DNA of 64,000 bases from Jannaschia donghaensis (GCF_001403795.1 NZ_CXSU01000005.1:527597-591596); one strand, 5' to 3'; shown: positions 24,805 to 33,512, numbered from the stretch's first letter. Notes: generated from the letters alone by a model not told the origin. Program-made: numbers and translations.

Positions 24805-25902
24805 TCACGATCTCGCCCGATCCAGCGCCCGTGGCAACGCTTCGCGCAACGCATCCATGTCAGCGGCGGTGCCGCATCCGATCCGAATGCAACGGTCCAG
24901 CGGCGCGACGCCCGGCATCCGCACGAAGATGCCCGCGTCGATCAGCGCCGCAAGGACGCGGCGCGCGAAATCCCCGTCCCGCCCGCACTCCACCGTCACG
25001 AAATTGGTGGCCGATGGCAGCGGCGTCAGGCCGTGCTGCGCCGCAATTGCGGCGATGGCGTCGCGCGACTGCGCCACGCGGGCCTGCACCTCCGCCAGCC
25101 AGTCGGCGTCGGCCAGGGCCGCCAGCGCGCCTGCCTGCGCCACACGCCCCAGGCCGAAATGGTTGCGCACCTTGTCGAAAGCCTGAATCAGATCGGCATG
25201 TCCCAGAGCATATCCGACGCGCAGGCCCGCAAGTCCGTGTGCCTTGGAGAACGTCCGCATCCGGATCACCCGCGGGTCCGAGACATCCAGCGGCGGAACG
25301 GTACCCGGCGGGGCCAGGTCGGCATATGCCTCGTCAAGACACAGGACGCAGCCCTCGGGCACCCGCGCGATCATGTCCCGGATCACGTCCGCTCCGTGCC
25401 AACTGCCCATGGGATTGTCGGGGTTGGACAGATAGATCAGCTTTGCGTCCACCTTCGCCGCGCGCGCCAGCAGGGCTTCGGGGTCTTCGTGATCACCTTT
25501 GAACGGCACGGTGTGCAGTGTCCCGCCGTATCCCGCGACGTGATAGTTGAACGTCGGATAGGCCCCGGCGGAGGTGACGACTGCATCGCCCGGCCCGACC
25601 AGCAAACGGACGAGATAGCCCAGAAGCCCGTCGATCCCTTCGCCCGGCACCACGTTCGCGACCGGAATGCCGTGGTGGGTGGCAAGGGCGGCGCGCAAAT
25701 CATGCGCCTCGGGGTCGCCGTACATCCAGGCGTCGCGCGCGGCGTCCGCCATCGCCGCGACCGCCTGCGGGGACGGGCCGAAGACGCTTTCGTTGGCCCC
25801 AAGCCGCGCTGCAAAGGCCGCGCCCCGCGCCCTCTCCTGCGCTTCCGGGCCGACGAAAGGGACGGAGGCGGGCAGGCCCTGGGCAAGTGGGGTCAGTCTC
25901 AT
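24805..25902 (-). CDS. HisC-like pyridoxal phosphate aminotransferase
   Basis: The 365-residue product is a fold-type I aminotransferase of the histidinol-phosphate aminotransferase group. It shows LGANESVFGPSP near the start, YLSNPDNPMGSW (Asn and Pro contacts), LCLDEAYADLAPP (Asp and Tyr to pyridoxal phosphate), and the cofactor lysine in RTFSKAHGLAGLRVGYA. It may act on histidinol phosphate or on aromatic amino acids; a clustered his operon is absent, so I leave the symbol blank. The ATG at 25902 follows CCGGAGG. A long frame reaching 26826 is a shadow over the next gene. It lies 29 bases after the ghrA-like gene and could be co-transcribed. Confidence 0.85.
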   Translation of the reverse strand: MRLTPLAQGLPASVPFVGPEAQERARGAAFAARLGANESVFGPSPQAVAAMADAARDAWMYGDPEAHDLRAALATHHGIPVANVVPGEGIDGLLGYLVRLLVGPGDAVVTSAGAYPTFNYHVAGYGGTLHTVPFKGDHEDPEALLARAAKVDAKLIYLSNPDNPMGSWHGADVIRDMIARVPEGCVLCLDEAYADLAPPGTVPPLDVSDPRVIRMRTFSKAHGLAGLRVGYALGHADLIQAFDKVRNHFGLGRVAQAGALAALADADWLAEVQARVAQSRDAIAAIAAQHGLTPLPSATNFVTVECGRDGDFARRVLAALIDAGIFVRMPGVAPLDRCIRIGCGTAADMDALREALPRALDRARS

Positions 25903-25931
25903 GGCATCCTCCGGCTCGGGTCGCGCAGGTC

Positions 25932-26861
25932 TTACGCCAGCGCCGCGCTTCGGTCCACGAGGTGAAGAAGCGGATCTCCGACCTCCCCTCGCCGGATGTT
26001 TTCGGCCACCACCCGCGCCGCCGAAGCAGGCCGCGTGGCCGAGGCGATATGCGGAGTCACCGTCACCTTCGGGTGGACCCAATAAGGATCGTCCTGCGGC
26101 AGCGGTTCGACCCGGAACGTGTCGAGCGTGGCATGACCCAACCGCGGCAATTCGGCCAGCAGGGCCGCATCGTCGATCAGCGCACCGCGCCCCGGATTGA
26201 TCAGGGCCGCGCCGTCGCGCATCCAGCCTAGCGTTTCGGTGTTCATCAGGTTCTCGGTCGCCGCCGTGTGCGGCGTCAGCAGCACGACGATCTGCGCACC
26301 CGACAGCGCGTCGCGCAATCCATCGCGCCCCGTCACCGACCGGACGCCCGCTACGGCCTTGGGGCTGCGCGACCAGCCCGTGACCGGAAAGCCGAGGGTT
26401 GCCAATGCCCGAGCGCAAGCCGCGCCCAGCACGCCCATGCCAAGCATCGCGACGGGCCGGTCGGCCGCCAGTGGCGGGGCCACCGGGGCCCATGCCGCGC
26501 CATCGATATGCGCATCCATCCCGAGGTGATGGCGCAAGACATGCCCCGTCACCCATTCCACCATGCCCTGCGTCAGCCCATCGTCCACCATGCGCATCAG
26601 CGGGGCGGTCAGGGTCCGGTTGCCTTCCACCTGCTCCACCCCCGCCCAGAGCGTCTGGACACCCTTGAGCGTCGCGTAAGGCGTGAAGTCCTGCAGCTCC
26701 GAGTTCGGAGCATAGACGATCCAATCGATCGTCGCGGGATCGTGCGGGTCGGTGAGCTGTACGATTTCCGCCGCGAGACCATGATCCGCGAACGCGGTCG
26801 GCAGAACGTCGCGATAGGATTGCCAAACCTCCGGTTTCGCAGCGAAAAGCACGCGGATCAT
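25932..26861 (-). CDS. ghrA: Glyoxylate/hydroxypyruvate reductase A-like dehydrogenase
   Basis: The 309-residue product belongs to the D-isomer-specific 2-hydroxyacid dehydrogenases of the GhrA type, which reduce glyoxylate or hydroxypyruvate with NAD(P)H in the cytoplasm. It has the nucleotide motif MLGMGVLGAACARAL (G-x-G-x-x-G) near residue 139, the ALINPGRGALIDDAALLAEL loop near residue 225 and the catalytic region HPKVTVTPHIASATRPAS with the active-site histidine near residue 275. The ATG at 26861 overlaps the VOC gene's stop by four bases. The specific substrate is inferred from family only. Confidence 0.86.
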   Translation of the reverse strand: MIRVLFAAKPEVWQSYRDVLPTAFADHGLAAEIVQLTDPHDPATIDWIVYAPNSELQDFTPYATLKGVQTLWAGVEQVEGNRTLTAPLMRMVDDGLTQGMVEWVTGHVLRHHLGMDAHIDGAAWAPVAPPLAADRPVAMLGMGVLGAACARALATLGFPVTGWSRSPKAVAGVRSVTGRDGLRDALSGAQIVVLLTPHTAATENLMNTETLGWMRDGAALINPGRGALIDDAALLAELPRLGHATLDTFRVEPLPQDDPYWVHPKVTVTPHIASATRPASAARVVAENIRRGEVGDPLLHLVDRSAALA

Positions 26862-27268
26862 GTCGCGAACGCCCCTGAAAGGTCGCGCATACCTTTGAAT
26901 TCCAGGGGGTTTCCGAACGGATCCAGCAGGAACATCGTCGCCTGTTCGCCCGGCTCCCCTTCGAACCTCAAGACGGGGTCGATGACGAAGTCGACGTCCG
27001 CCGCTTTCAGGCGGTCGGCCAGGACGCGCCAGGCGTCCATCTGCAGCAGCACGCCGAAATGCGGCATCGGGACCATGTGATCGCCGACCTTGCCGGTCGG
27101 TCGATGGGCGAACGGCTCGCCGAGGTGAAGGGAAATCTGGTGGCCGAAGAAATCGAAATCGACCCAGGTGTCGGTCGACCGCCCCTCGGTGCAGCCCAGC
27201 AGGTCGCCGTAGAAGGCGCGCGCGGTGTCGAGGTCGCCGATGTTGAAGGCGAGATGGAAGATGCTCAT
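26858..27268 (-). CDS. VOC (glyoxalase/bleomycin resistance) family protein
   Basis: The 136-residue product has the vicinal oxygen chelate fold: two beta-alpha-beta-beta-beta units with FHLAFNIGDLDTARAFYGDLLGC at the start, and ATMFLLDPFGNPLEFKG near the end with the metal-ligand glutamate. Members bind a divalent metal and act as glyoxalases, dioxygenases or resistance proteins, so the substrate is open. Its stop overlaps the start of the ghrA-like gene in an ATGA arrangement, pointing to an operon of VOC, ghrA-like and possibly the aminotransferase. The start at 27268 fits the fold. Confidence 0.85.
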   Translation of the reverse strand: MSIFHLAFNIGDLDTARAFYGDLLGCTEGRSTDTWVDFDFFGHQISLHLGEPFAHRPTGKVGDHMVPMPHFGVLLQMDAWRVLADRLKAADVDFVIDPVLRFEGEPGEQATMFLLDPFGNPLEFKGMRDLSGAFAT

Positions 27269-27316
27269 GAATGTCCCCTCATCGATTTGCGGGTGGCGCG
27301 GCTGTGCCCCGCATTG

Positions 27317-28981
27317 TCACGACGGGTCGCGCCAGCGATTCACGATCGGATACCGGCGGTCCAGCCAGAAGGCGCGCTGCGACAGGCGGGCACCGGGCGC
27401 GGATTGAAAGCGTTTGTATTCCGACAGATAGATCAGCCGTTCAACGTGTTTCACGGTATCCCGGTCGTGCCCGGCGGCCACGACGTCGGCCACCGATTGT
27501 TCCTCGTCGATAAGGCGTTTCAGGATGTCGTCCAGCACCGGATAGGGCGGCAGGCTATCCTCGTCCTTCTGATCGTTGCGCAATTCGGCTGTGGGCGGCT
27601 TGTCGATGACCCGGACCGGCATGACTTCCCCGTCGGGGCCCTTGAACCATGGGACGGTGTTGGCATTGCGCCAGCGGCAGACGTCGAACAGGTCGGTCTT
27701 GTAGAGGTCCTTGACCGGATTGTACCCGCCCGACATGTCGCCGTAGATCGTGGCATAGCCCACGGCGACCTCCGACTTGTTGCCCGTCGTCAGAAGCATC
27801 GCCCCGAACTTGTTGGACATCGCCATCAGCAGCAGGCCGCGCAGGCGCGACTGGATGTTTTCTTCGGTCAGGTCCGGGGCCGTGCCGTCGAACAATGGGG
27901 CCAGGGCGTCGGTCACGGCGGCGCGCGGCCCGGAAATTGGCAACGTGTCCAATTTGCAGCCCAGCCGCCCGGCCACGCCGCGCGCATCCTCCAGGCTGTG
28001 CTCGGAGGTATATTCGGACGGCAGCATGATGCAGTGGACGTTTTCCGGGCCCAATGCATCGGTTGCGATGGCGGCCACGATGGCCGAATCCACGCCGCCC
28101 GACAGGCCCAGGATCGCGCGGTCGAAACCGGCCTTTGCCATATAGTCGCGCAGCGCGACGACCATCGCTTCGTAGTCGGCGCCGGGGCCGTGGGGTTGCA
28201 CGGCCTTTTCGCCCTCGTCCGCGATCCAGCCGTCTGCGGTGCGGGTAAACGCGACATGGCGCAAATCCTCCACGAAGGACGGAAGCTGCTGGGCAAGCGT
28301 CCCGTGGGGGTTGAGCACGAAGCTGGCCCCGTCGAACACCTGATCGTCCTGCCCCCCGACAAGGTTCAGGTAAACCAGCGGCAGCCCCGTCTCGACCGTG
28401 CGTGCGACCATGTGACCGTAGCGGACATCCTGCTTGCCCCGGAAATAGGGCGAGCCGTTGGGCACCAGCAGGATCTCGGCCCCCGTTTCGGCCAACGTCT
28501 CGGTCACGTCGTCGAACCAGGCATCTTCGCAGATGGGCGTGCCGATCCGAACGGGCCCGACGGTATAGGGCCCCGAGATGTCGCCGGAGGTGAAGTACCG
28601 CTTTTCGTCGAACACCTTGTAGTTGGGCAGATGATGCTTGTGCACTTCGGCCACGATCTTGCCGCCCTGGGCCACGACCCAGGAATTGAAGGGCTTCTCC
28701 TCCCCTTCGGGCCAATGGGCCAGCCCCAGCCCCAGGGCGGGACCATTGGCGCAATCGGCCACCAGCCGGTTCAGGACGGCGCGGGCGTCGGCGACGAAGG
28801 CCGGTTTGCGCACCAGGTCCTGCGGCTGGTATCCGGTCAGGAACATTTCGGGCAGGGCGACCATGTCCGATCCGGCGTCCCGCGCCGCGCGCCAGGCCGC
28901 CCGCGCGCGGTCGGCATTGCCCTCCAGATCGCCCATCGTGGAGTTCAGTTGGGCCAGCGTCAGGCGGAACGTGTCGGTCAT
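27317..28981 (-). CDS. nadE: Glutamine-dependent NAD+ synthetase
   Basis: NadE makes NAD from nicotinic acid adenine dinucleotide, ATP and glutamine. The 554-residue product has two parts: an N-terminal nitrilase-type glutaminase domain with the Glu-Lys-Cys triad (ALPEMFLTGYQ; HKHHLPNYKVFDE; TPICEDAWF) and a C-terminal synthetase domain with the ATP-pyrophosphatase loop LGLSGGVDSAIVAAIA near residue 283, plus LLTTGNKSEVAVGYAT. The ATG at 28981 follows GAGGAGGGCC on its strand. The TTCCCC / TAGGTC boxes upstream probably drive it. It diverges from the MORN gene and is 48 bases before the VOC gene's start side. Confidence 0.95.
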   Translation of the reverse strand: MTDTFRLTLAQLNSTMGDLEGNADRARAAWRAARDAGSDMVALPEMFLTGYQPQDLVRKPAFVADARAVLNRLVADCANGPALGLGLAHWPEGEEKPFNSWVVAQGGKIVAEVHKHHLPNYKVFDEKRYFTSGDISGPYTVGPVRIGTPICEDAWFDDVTETLAETGAEILLVPNGSPYFRGKQDVRYGHMVARTVETGLPLVYLNLVGGQDDQVFDGASFVLNPHGTLAQQLPSFVEDLRHVAFTRTADGWIADEGEKAVQPHGPGADYEAMVVALRDYMAKAGFDRAILGLSGGVDSAIVAAIATDALGPENVHCIMLPSEYTSEHSLEDARGVAGRLGCKLDTLPISGPRAAVTDALAPLFDGTAPDLTEENIQSRLRGLLLMAMSNKFGAMLLTTGNKSEVAVGYATIYGDMSGGYNPVKDLYKTDLFDVCRWRNANTVPWFKGPDGEVMPVRVIDKPPTAELRNDQKDEDSLPPYPVLDDILKRLIDEEQSVADVVAAGHDRDTVKHVERLIYLSEYKRFQSAPGARLSQRAFWLDRRYPIVNRWRDPS

Positions 28982-29010
28982 TCGGGGCCCTCCTCGGCCG
29001 TATTCTGCCG

Positions 29011-29039
29011 GACCTAGCGCGCCCACCAAGTGGGGGGAA
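29011..29039 (-). promoter_or_regulatory. Putative nadE promoter
   Basis: On the minus strand TTCCCC (29039-29034) and TAGGTC (29016-29011) are 17 bases apart and lie about 30 bases before the nadE start. The pair is divergent from the MORN-gene promoter 34 bases away. Confidence 0.4.
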
Positions 29040-29072
29040 GCGCCGAGAGATGTCTAAGTGCCGCATCCCCCG

Positions 29073-29101
29073 TTGCCCCAGCCGCGCAGTTTGCCTAGCG
29101 T
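29073..29101 (+). promoter_or_regulatory. Putative promoter of the MORN-repeat gene
   Basis: TTGCCC at 29073-29078 and TAGCGT at 29096-29101 have a 17-base spacer and lie 32 bases before the start at 29133. The boxes are close to those before rpsA and trpB. Confidence 0.45.
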
Positions 29102-29132
29102 GCGGGGCACGAACGGGGCGAGGGGACGCAGG

Positions 29133-30602
29133 ATGATGAAGCTGATCGGGGCGGTGATGGCGGGCATGATTGCGCAGGGTGCTGCCGCGCAGGAAGTCAT
29201 CACCAAGCAATACGACGGCGGCGGCGTCTATGAGGGCACGTTCGTGGACGGCAAGCAGGACGGCACCGGGACCTATACCCTGCCGTCGGGTTATACCTAT
29301 ACCGGCGAGTGGTCGGACGGTGAAATCGTGGGTCAGGGCCGGGCGCAGTTTCCCGACGGCTCCATCTATGAAGGCCAGTTCGCCAAGGGGGAACCCAATG
29401 GCGAGGGCACGATCACCTTTGCCGATGGTGCCACCTATACCGGCGAATGGGTCAACGGGCGCATCGAAGGCGCGGGCATGGCCGATTACGCCAACGGCAC
29501 GCGGTATACCGGGGATTTCACCAACGCGATCCACGACGGTCAGGGCGTGATGGAGGCGCCCAACGGTTACCGCTACGAAGGCGGCTGGGTCGCGGGTCAG
29601 AAGGAAGGGCAGGGGCGCATCACCTATCCCGACGGATCGACCTACGAAGGACAGATGGCCGGCAACGTGCGTGCGGGGCAGGGCACGCTGCGGACGCCCG
29701 ACGGTCTGGTCTATGAGGGCGAATGGCAGGACGGGCAGATCAACGGGACAGGCACCCTGCGACAGGCGAACGGCGATGTCTACGAAGGCACGCTGGTCGC
29801 GGGCAAGCGCGAGGGGCAGGGCGTCGTCACGTATGCCAATGGCGACATCTACGAGGGCGCGTTCCTGGATGACCGCCGCCACGGGCAGGGGACGTTCCGG
29901 GGCACCGACGGATACCGCTATACCGGTGGATGGGTCGACGGACGGATCGAGGGGACTGGAGAGGTCACCTACCCCGACGGATCGATCTATGTCGGCGGCT
30001 TCGCCAATGACCTGGCGCATGGCACCGGCAAGATCACCTATATCGACGGCGCCACCTATGAGGGCGACTGGGTGGATGGCGTGATCGAAGGGGAGGGCCG
30101 CGCGGTCTATCCCAACGGTCTGGTGTACGAAGGCAGCTTCAAGGCCGCGCAGAACCACGGCACCGGCGTGATGACCTTTACCGATGGCTACCGCTACGAG
30201 GGTGAATGGGCCGAAGGGCTGCGCGACGGTCAGGGCCGCGCGACCTATGCGGACGGCACGATCTACGAAGGCGGCTTCGTCGACGGCCAGCGCGCGGGCG
30301 AAGGGACGATCACCATGTCCGACGGCTTCAGCTATACCGGCGGCTGGAAGGACGGAGAGATCGACGGTGAAGGTGTCGCGACCTATGCCAACGGCGACGT
30401 CTATACCGGATCGTTCGTGGCCGGCCGCCGTGAAGGCCCCGGCACGATGCGTTATGCAACTGGACAGGTCGAGACCGGGCAATGGGACGACGGCGATTTG
30501 GAACAAAGGGACGCGCCGGTGCCGGCGGTCACATCCGACGCGCCGGCGGTCGGCGGGGCCGAAGCGCCGGCCGGGCCTGCGGCCGCCGGCAACGACGGCT
30601 AG
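29133..30602 (+). CDS. Exported MORN-repeat protein, about 18.5 repeats
   Basis: The 489-residue product has a signal peptide (ending QGAAAQ near residue 20), about 18 consecutive 23-residue MORN units plus a partial nineteenth (about residues 28-455), and an Ala/Pro-rich tail. Each unit has the form Y-[ET]-G-x-[WF]-x-x-G-x-x-x-G-x-G-x-x-x-x-x-x-x-G. The aromatic after the YEG/YTG alternates Trp and Phe (or Met/Leu) for nearly the whole array. MORN repeats form flat beta-hairpin sheets that bind lipids or proteins. Two adjacent ATGs at 29133 and 29136 can start it. The gene has its own promoter, so it is likely a stand-alone periplasmic or outer-surface scaffold. The partner is unknown. Confidence 0.88.
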   Translation: MMKLIGAVMAGMIAQGAAAQEVITKQYDGGGVYEGTFVDGKQDGTGTYTLPSGYTYTGEWSDGEIVGQGRAQFPDGSIYEGQFAKGEPNGEGTITFADGATYTGEWVNGRIEGAGMADYANGTRYTGDFTNAIHDGQGVMEAPNGYRYEGGWVAGQKEGQGRITYPDGSTYEGQMAGNVRAGQGTLRTPDGLVYEGEWQDGQINGTGTLRQANGDVYEGTLVAGKREGQGVVTYANGDIYEGAFLDDRRHGQGTFRGTDGYRYTGGWVDGRIEGTGEVTYPDGSIYVGGFANDLAHGTGKITYIDGATYEGDWVDGVIEGEGRAVYPNGLVYEGSFKAAQNHGTGVMTFTDGYRYEGEWAEGLRDGQGRATYADGTIYEGGFVDGQRAGEGTITMSDGFSYTGGWKDGEIDGEGVATYANGDVYTGSFVAGRREGPGTMRYATGQVETGQWDDGDLEQRDAPVPAVTSDAPAVGGAEAPAGPAAAGNDG

Positions 30603-30621
30603 GCGGTCCGATCCGGTCGGA

Positions 30622-31245
30622 TCAGGCCTTGGGCAGCGTTTCGGATATGGCCTGCCACAGCGTGGCGAGCGACGGGCGCACCGGAATGTCGACGATGGGA
30701 ATATCTGCGTCCAGCAGCGCGTCGATCAGCAGCAGGTGCCGGGATGGGTTGGGCGTGTTTTCGCGGATGATGGCCGCGATCGGCTGACCCGTTTCGTCCA
30801 CGATCAGCATGTCTGCGGCCAAGCCGTTCAACGGGTCGAACCCGTCGTGTGCCGTGGCAGCCGTCAGAAACGAATGGAGCGCCACGCCGACGTGCAGCGT
30901 GCAGCAGGGGGCCTCGGCCTCCAACCGGTCGAGGATCCAGTTGTGCAGTTTCACGTCCCGCGTCGACATCAACGGTCGCGCGGTGATCGTGCCTTCGGGA
31001 ATGGGGTCAGCGGACATGGCCCCTTTGTCTGTGCGCGCCTTGGCGGGTTTGGCGATGGCCTTGGCCCGCGCTATTGCCGATCTGGCCCCGGCCCATTCGT
31101 TGGCCCAGCTGCCCGATCCGCGCAGGTCGCCCTTGACCGCCTTGGCGGGAGCGTTCCCTTCGGCGGGCGACGGGGCGCGCAGTCCGGCGATGCCGGTTCG
31201 GGCGATGCGGGTCATGGTTTTTACCATCAGGCGGTCGAGCTGCAT
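30622..31245 (-). CDS. DUF2726-like protein
   Basis: The 207-residue product has a basic N-terminus with no clear membrane span and, from about residue 95, a domain resembling DUF2726: LHNWILDRLEAEAPCCTLHV, ALHSFL, LAADMLIVDETGQPIAAII, and LLIDALLDADIPIVDIP. The Asp-x-x-x-x-Asp then hydrophobic-rich strand arrangement recalls PD-(D/E)xK nuclease-fold domains, though I cannot confirm catalytic residues. I chose the ATG at 31245; a longer frame to 31299 adds 18 residues. It is the gene immediately downstream of the photolyase on the same strand, 96 bases away, so a link to DNA damage is possible but unproven. Confidence 0.55.
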   Translation of the reverse strand: MQLDRLMVKTMTRIARTGIAGLRAPSPAEGNAPAKAVKGDLRGSGSWANEWAGARSAIARAKAIAKPAKARTDKGAMSADPIPEGTITARPLMSTRDVKLHNWILDRLEAEAPCCTLHVGVALHSFLTAATAHDGFDPLNGLAADMLIVDETGQPIAAIIRENTPNPSRHLLLIDALLDADIPIVDIPVRPSLATLWQAISETLPKA

Positions 31246-31341
31246 GTTGGAACCTCGGAGAACGTTACTGTCCCCGTTTGTGAACCAATCCCGCGGCACA
31301 ATTGGGGCGCATGTCGGGTATAACGGCGGTGATGTCGTGCC

Positions 31342-32871
31342 TCAGATGCGGTTGCCCGCATCCAGTTCCGACAAGATCGCGGCGGCATCCGCCAGCACTG
31401 TTCCGCGCCGGTCCTCGTCCATTCGGTCCCACGTTCGGTACATCTGCGCCATCCGCGGATTGCCTTGAAATCGTTCACGATGCCGGTTCAGGAAATCCCA
31501 GTAGAGCAGGTTGAACGGACAGGCCCCGTCGCCCGTCTTGGTGGTGACGGAATAGGCGCAGGTCTTGCAGTAATCGGACATCTTGTTGATGTAATTGCCG
31601 CCCGAGACATAGGGTTTGGACGCGACCACGCCGCCATCGGCGAATTGCGACATGCCGATCACGTTCGGCGCCTCTACCCATTCGTAGGCATCGGCATAGA
31701 CCACCAGGTACCAGTCGCTCACGTCCTGCGGGTTGAGGCCTGCCAGAATGGCGAAGTTGCCCGTCACCATCAGCCGCTGGATGTGATGGGCGTAGGCCTC
31801 CTGCATGGTGGTGGTGATGGCCTGGGACATGCAGTGCATATCGGTGTCGCCTGTCCAGTAGAATTCGGGCAGGGGCCGGTCGGCCTTGAGCACGTTGCGG
31901 GAGGTGTAATCGGGGCCTTCGCGGAAATAGATGCCGCGAATGTACTCGCGCCAGCCGATGATCTGACGGATGAAACCTTCCGCGGCGTTGATCGGCACAT
32001 CGCCCGATTTCCACGCGGCCTCGGCGGCGTCGCAGACTTCGCGCCAGCCCAGCAGCCCCGCGTTGATGTAGGGCGACAGCAGCGCATGGAACATGAACGG
32101 CTGCCCGGTGACCATCGCGTCCTGATAGTCGCCGAAGGTCGGCAGCGAGACGTCGATGAAATGCGCCAAGCTGGCCAGCGCCCCGTCGCGGTCGGTGGCG
32201 AACCAGAAGTCGTCGAGCGATCCGTAGCGGTTGCCAAAGCGCGCGCGGACCAATTCGATCACATCTTCGGTCACCTTGTCGGGCGCGTGGCGCAGGGGAC
32301 CGGGCGGGGTCAAGCCCTTGGGCGCCTTCTTGCGATTGTCGTGGTCGTAGTTCCACTTGCCGCCCGCCGGCTTGTCACCGTCCATCATCAGGTCGGTCTT
32401 GCGCCGCATTTCGCGGTAGAACCACTCCATCCGCAATTCCTTGCGGCCTTCGGCCCAATCCTCGAATTCGCGGTGTGAACACAGGAACCGGTCGTCGGGA
32501 AACAGGTGGACGGGGATCGGCGCATCCTCCAGAGCGGCGATCAGGCGGAATTCGCCCGGTTTGGTCCCGATCGCCTCTTCTGCGCCGGTGGCCTGCGCCG
32601 CGCGCAGAAGCTCTCCGGGAATGGAGTGGGTGTTCTCCGCATCGTCCAGGCAGGTGTAACGCACGGTCCAGCCGTCGGCCTTGAGACGCGCGGCGTGCTT
32701 GCGCATGGCCGCGAACAGGAAGGCGATCTTGCGGGGGTGGTGGGGGACGTAATCCGTCTCGGCCTGCACCTCGGCCATGACGACCACGTCGCGGTCCTTG
32801 TCGCCTTCGCGCAAGGCGGACAGGTCATCGGACAGTTGATCGCCCAGCACCAGGATCAGGCGCGTCACCAT
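31342..32871 (-). CDS. phrB: FeS-BCP (6-4) DNA photolyase
   Basis: The 509-residue product belongs to the iron-sulfur bacterial cryptochrome/photolyase group (Agrobacterium PhrB, Rhodobacter CryB), which repair ultraviolet (6-4) photoproducts using FAD and light. Four cysteines stand at 347, 435, 438 and 451 in MHCMSQA, YCKTC and DGACPF. They correspond, with a constant offset of three, to the 4Fe-4S ligands of PhrB (350, 438, 441, 454). The paired histidines at 362-363 (AYAHHIQRL) match PhrB His365-366, important for (6-4) repair. The start at 32871 overlaps the SDR stop by seven bases. The longer frame to 33126 is a shadow. FAD-binding motifs GWREYIRGIYF and NFAILAGLNP are visible. Confidence 0.93.
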   Translation of the reverse strand: MVTRLILVLGDQLSDDLSALREGDKDRDVVVMAEVQAETDYVPHHPRKIAFLFAAMRKHAARLKADGWTVRYTCLDDAENTHSIPGELLRAAQATGAEEAIGTKPGEFRLIAALEDAPIPVHLFPDDRFLCSHREFEDWAEGRKELRMEWFYREMRRKTDLMMDGDKPAGGKWNYDHDNRKKAPKGLTPPGPLRHAPDKVTEDVIELVRARFGNRYGSLDDFWFATDRDGALASLAHFIDVSLPTFGDYQDAMVTGQPFMFHALLSPYINAGLLGWREVCDAAEAAWKSGDVPINAAEGFIRQIIGWREYIRGIYFREGPDYTSRNVLKADRPLPEFYWTGDTDMHCMSQAITTTMQEAYAHHIQRLMVTGNFAILAGLNPQDVSDWYLVVYADAYEWVEAPNVIGMSQFADGGVVASKPYVSGGNYINKMSDYCKTCAYSVTTKTGDGACPFNLLYWDFLNRHRERFQGNPRMAQMYRTWDRMDEDRRGTVLADAAAILSELDAGNRI

Positions 32872-33512
32872 TCGATCCGCTTTCCGGCGTAGTCGAAGAA
32901 CCCACCCGTGTCTTCGGGTGTCAGCGTGGTCAGCACGTCGATCAGGTTCGCCGCACTGGTCGCGGCATCGACCTTCGGCGCGGTGTAGCCTTCGGTGAAG
33001 GCCGTCTCGACGGTGCCCGGATGCAGGGCCACGACGACCGTCTGCTTGCGACGACGTCCGATCTCGATCGCGGCACCATGGGTGATCTGGTTGGCCGCTG
33101 CCTTGGCTGCGCGGTAGGAATACCAACCGCCCATCCGGTTGTCCCCGATGGAGCCGACGCGCGCCGTCAGCACGCCCACGCGCCCGGTGTCGGTCAGGTT
33201 CGGCGACAGGTGCTTAAGGGCCAGCGCCGGGCCGATGGCGTTGACGGCAAAGGTCCGCGCCATATTGGCCGCCGTCACCGCGTCGAGCGATTTTTCCGGG
33301 CGTTCCCCGTCGGGCATCAGGATGCCGGTGGCGACGAAGGCGATGTCGACGGGGGCGATGTCGGCGAGGGCCGCCTGGACCGACGCTTCGTCCGTCACGT
33401 CGAGACCCGTTTCCGAACGGGAGAGGCGGGTCACGTCGTGGTTGGCGGCAAGGTGGTCGGCCAGCGCCGCCCCGATGCCACCGGATGTGCCGATTATCAG
33501 TGCATGTTTCAT
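32865..33512 (-). CDS. Short-chain dehydrogenase/reductase (CsgA-like)
   Basis: The 215-residue product is an SDR with the cofactor motif IIGTSGGIGAALADHL near residue 7 and the catalytic Tyr-x-x-x-Lys in YSYRAAKAAANQITHG near residue 142, with SIGDNRMGGW preceding it. SDRs of this short type oxidise or reduce many alcohols. Downstream coupling to the photolyase gene (seven-base overlap) suggests co-transcription, as seen in other genomes where an SDR accompanies FeS photolyases, but a biochemical link is unknown. The ATG at 33512 begins MKHALIIGTSGG. A start at 33584 is possible but adds unlikely sequence. Confidence 0.88.
   Translation of the reverse strand: MKHALIIGTSGGIGAALADHLAANHDVTRLSRSETGLDVTDEASVQAALADIAPVDIAFVATGILMPDGERPEKSLDAVTAANMARTFAVNAIGPALALKHLSPNLTDTGRVGVLTARVGSIGDNRMGGWYSYRAAKAAANQITHGAAIEIGRRRKQTVVVALHPGTVETAFTEGYTAPKVDAATSAANLIDVLTTLTPEDTGGFFDYAGKRIEW

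Noticed and set aside
24805-26826. 673-codon continuous frame covering the HisC-like gene and its neighbour
   Set aside because: The N-terminal 308 codons are an out-of-frame shadow of the GhrA-like gene; the real start is at 25902.
29200-30500. The 69-base periodicity as a DNA repeat array or CRISPR-like locus
   Set aside because: The periodicity is fully explained by in-frame MORN codons; there are no identical repeats with unique spacers.
27555-30506. 983-codon frame spanning nadE and the MORN gene
   Set aside because: It is antisense to the MORN gene and out of frame with nadE; the periodic translation only mirrors the MORN repeat.
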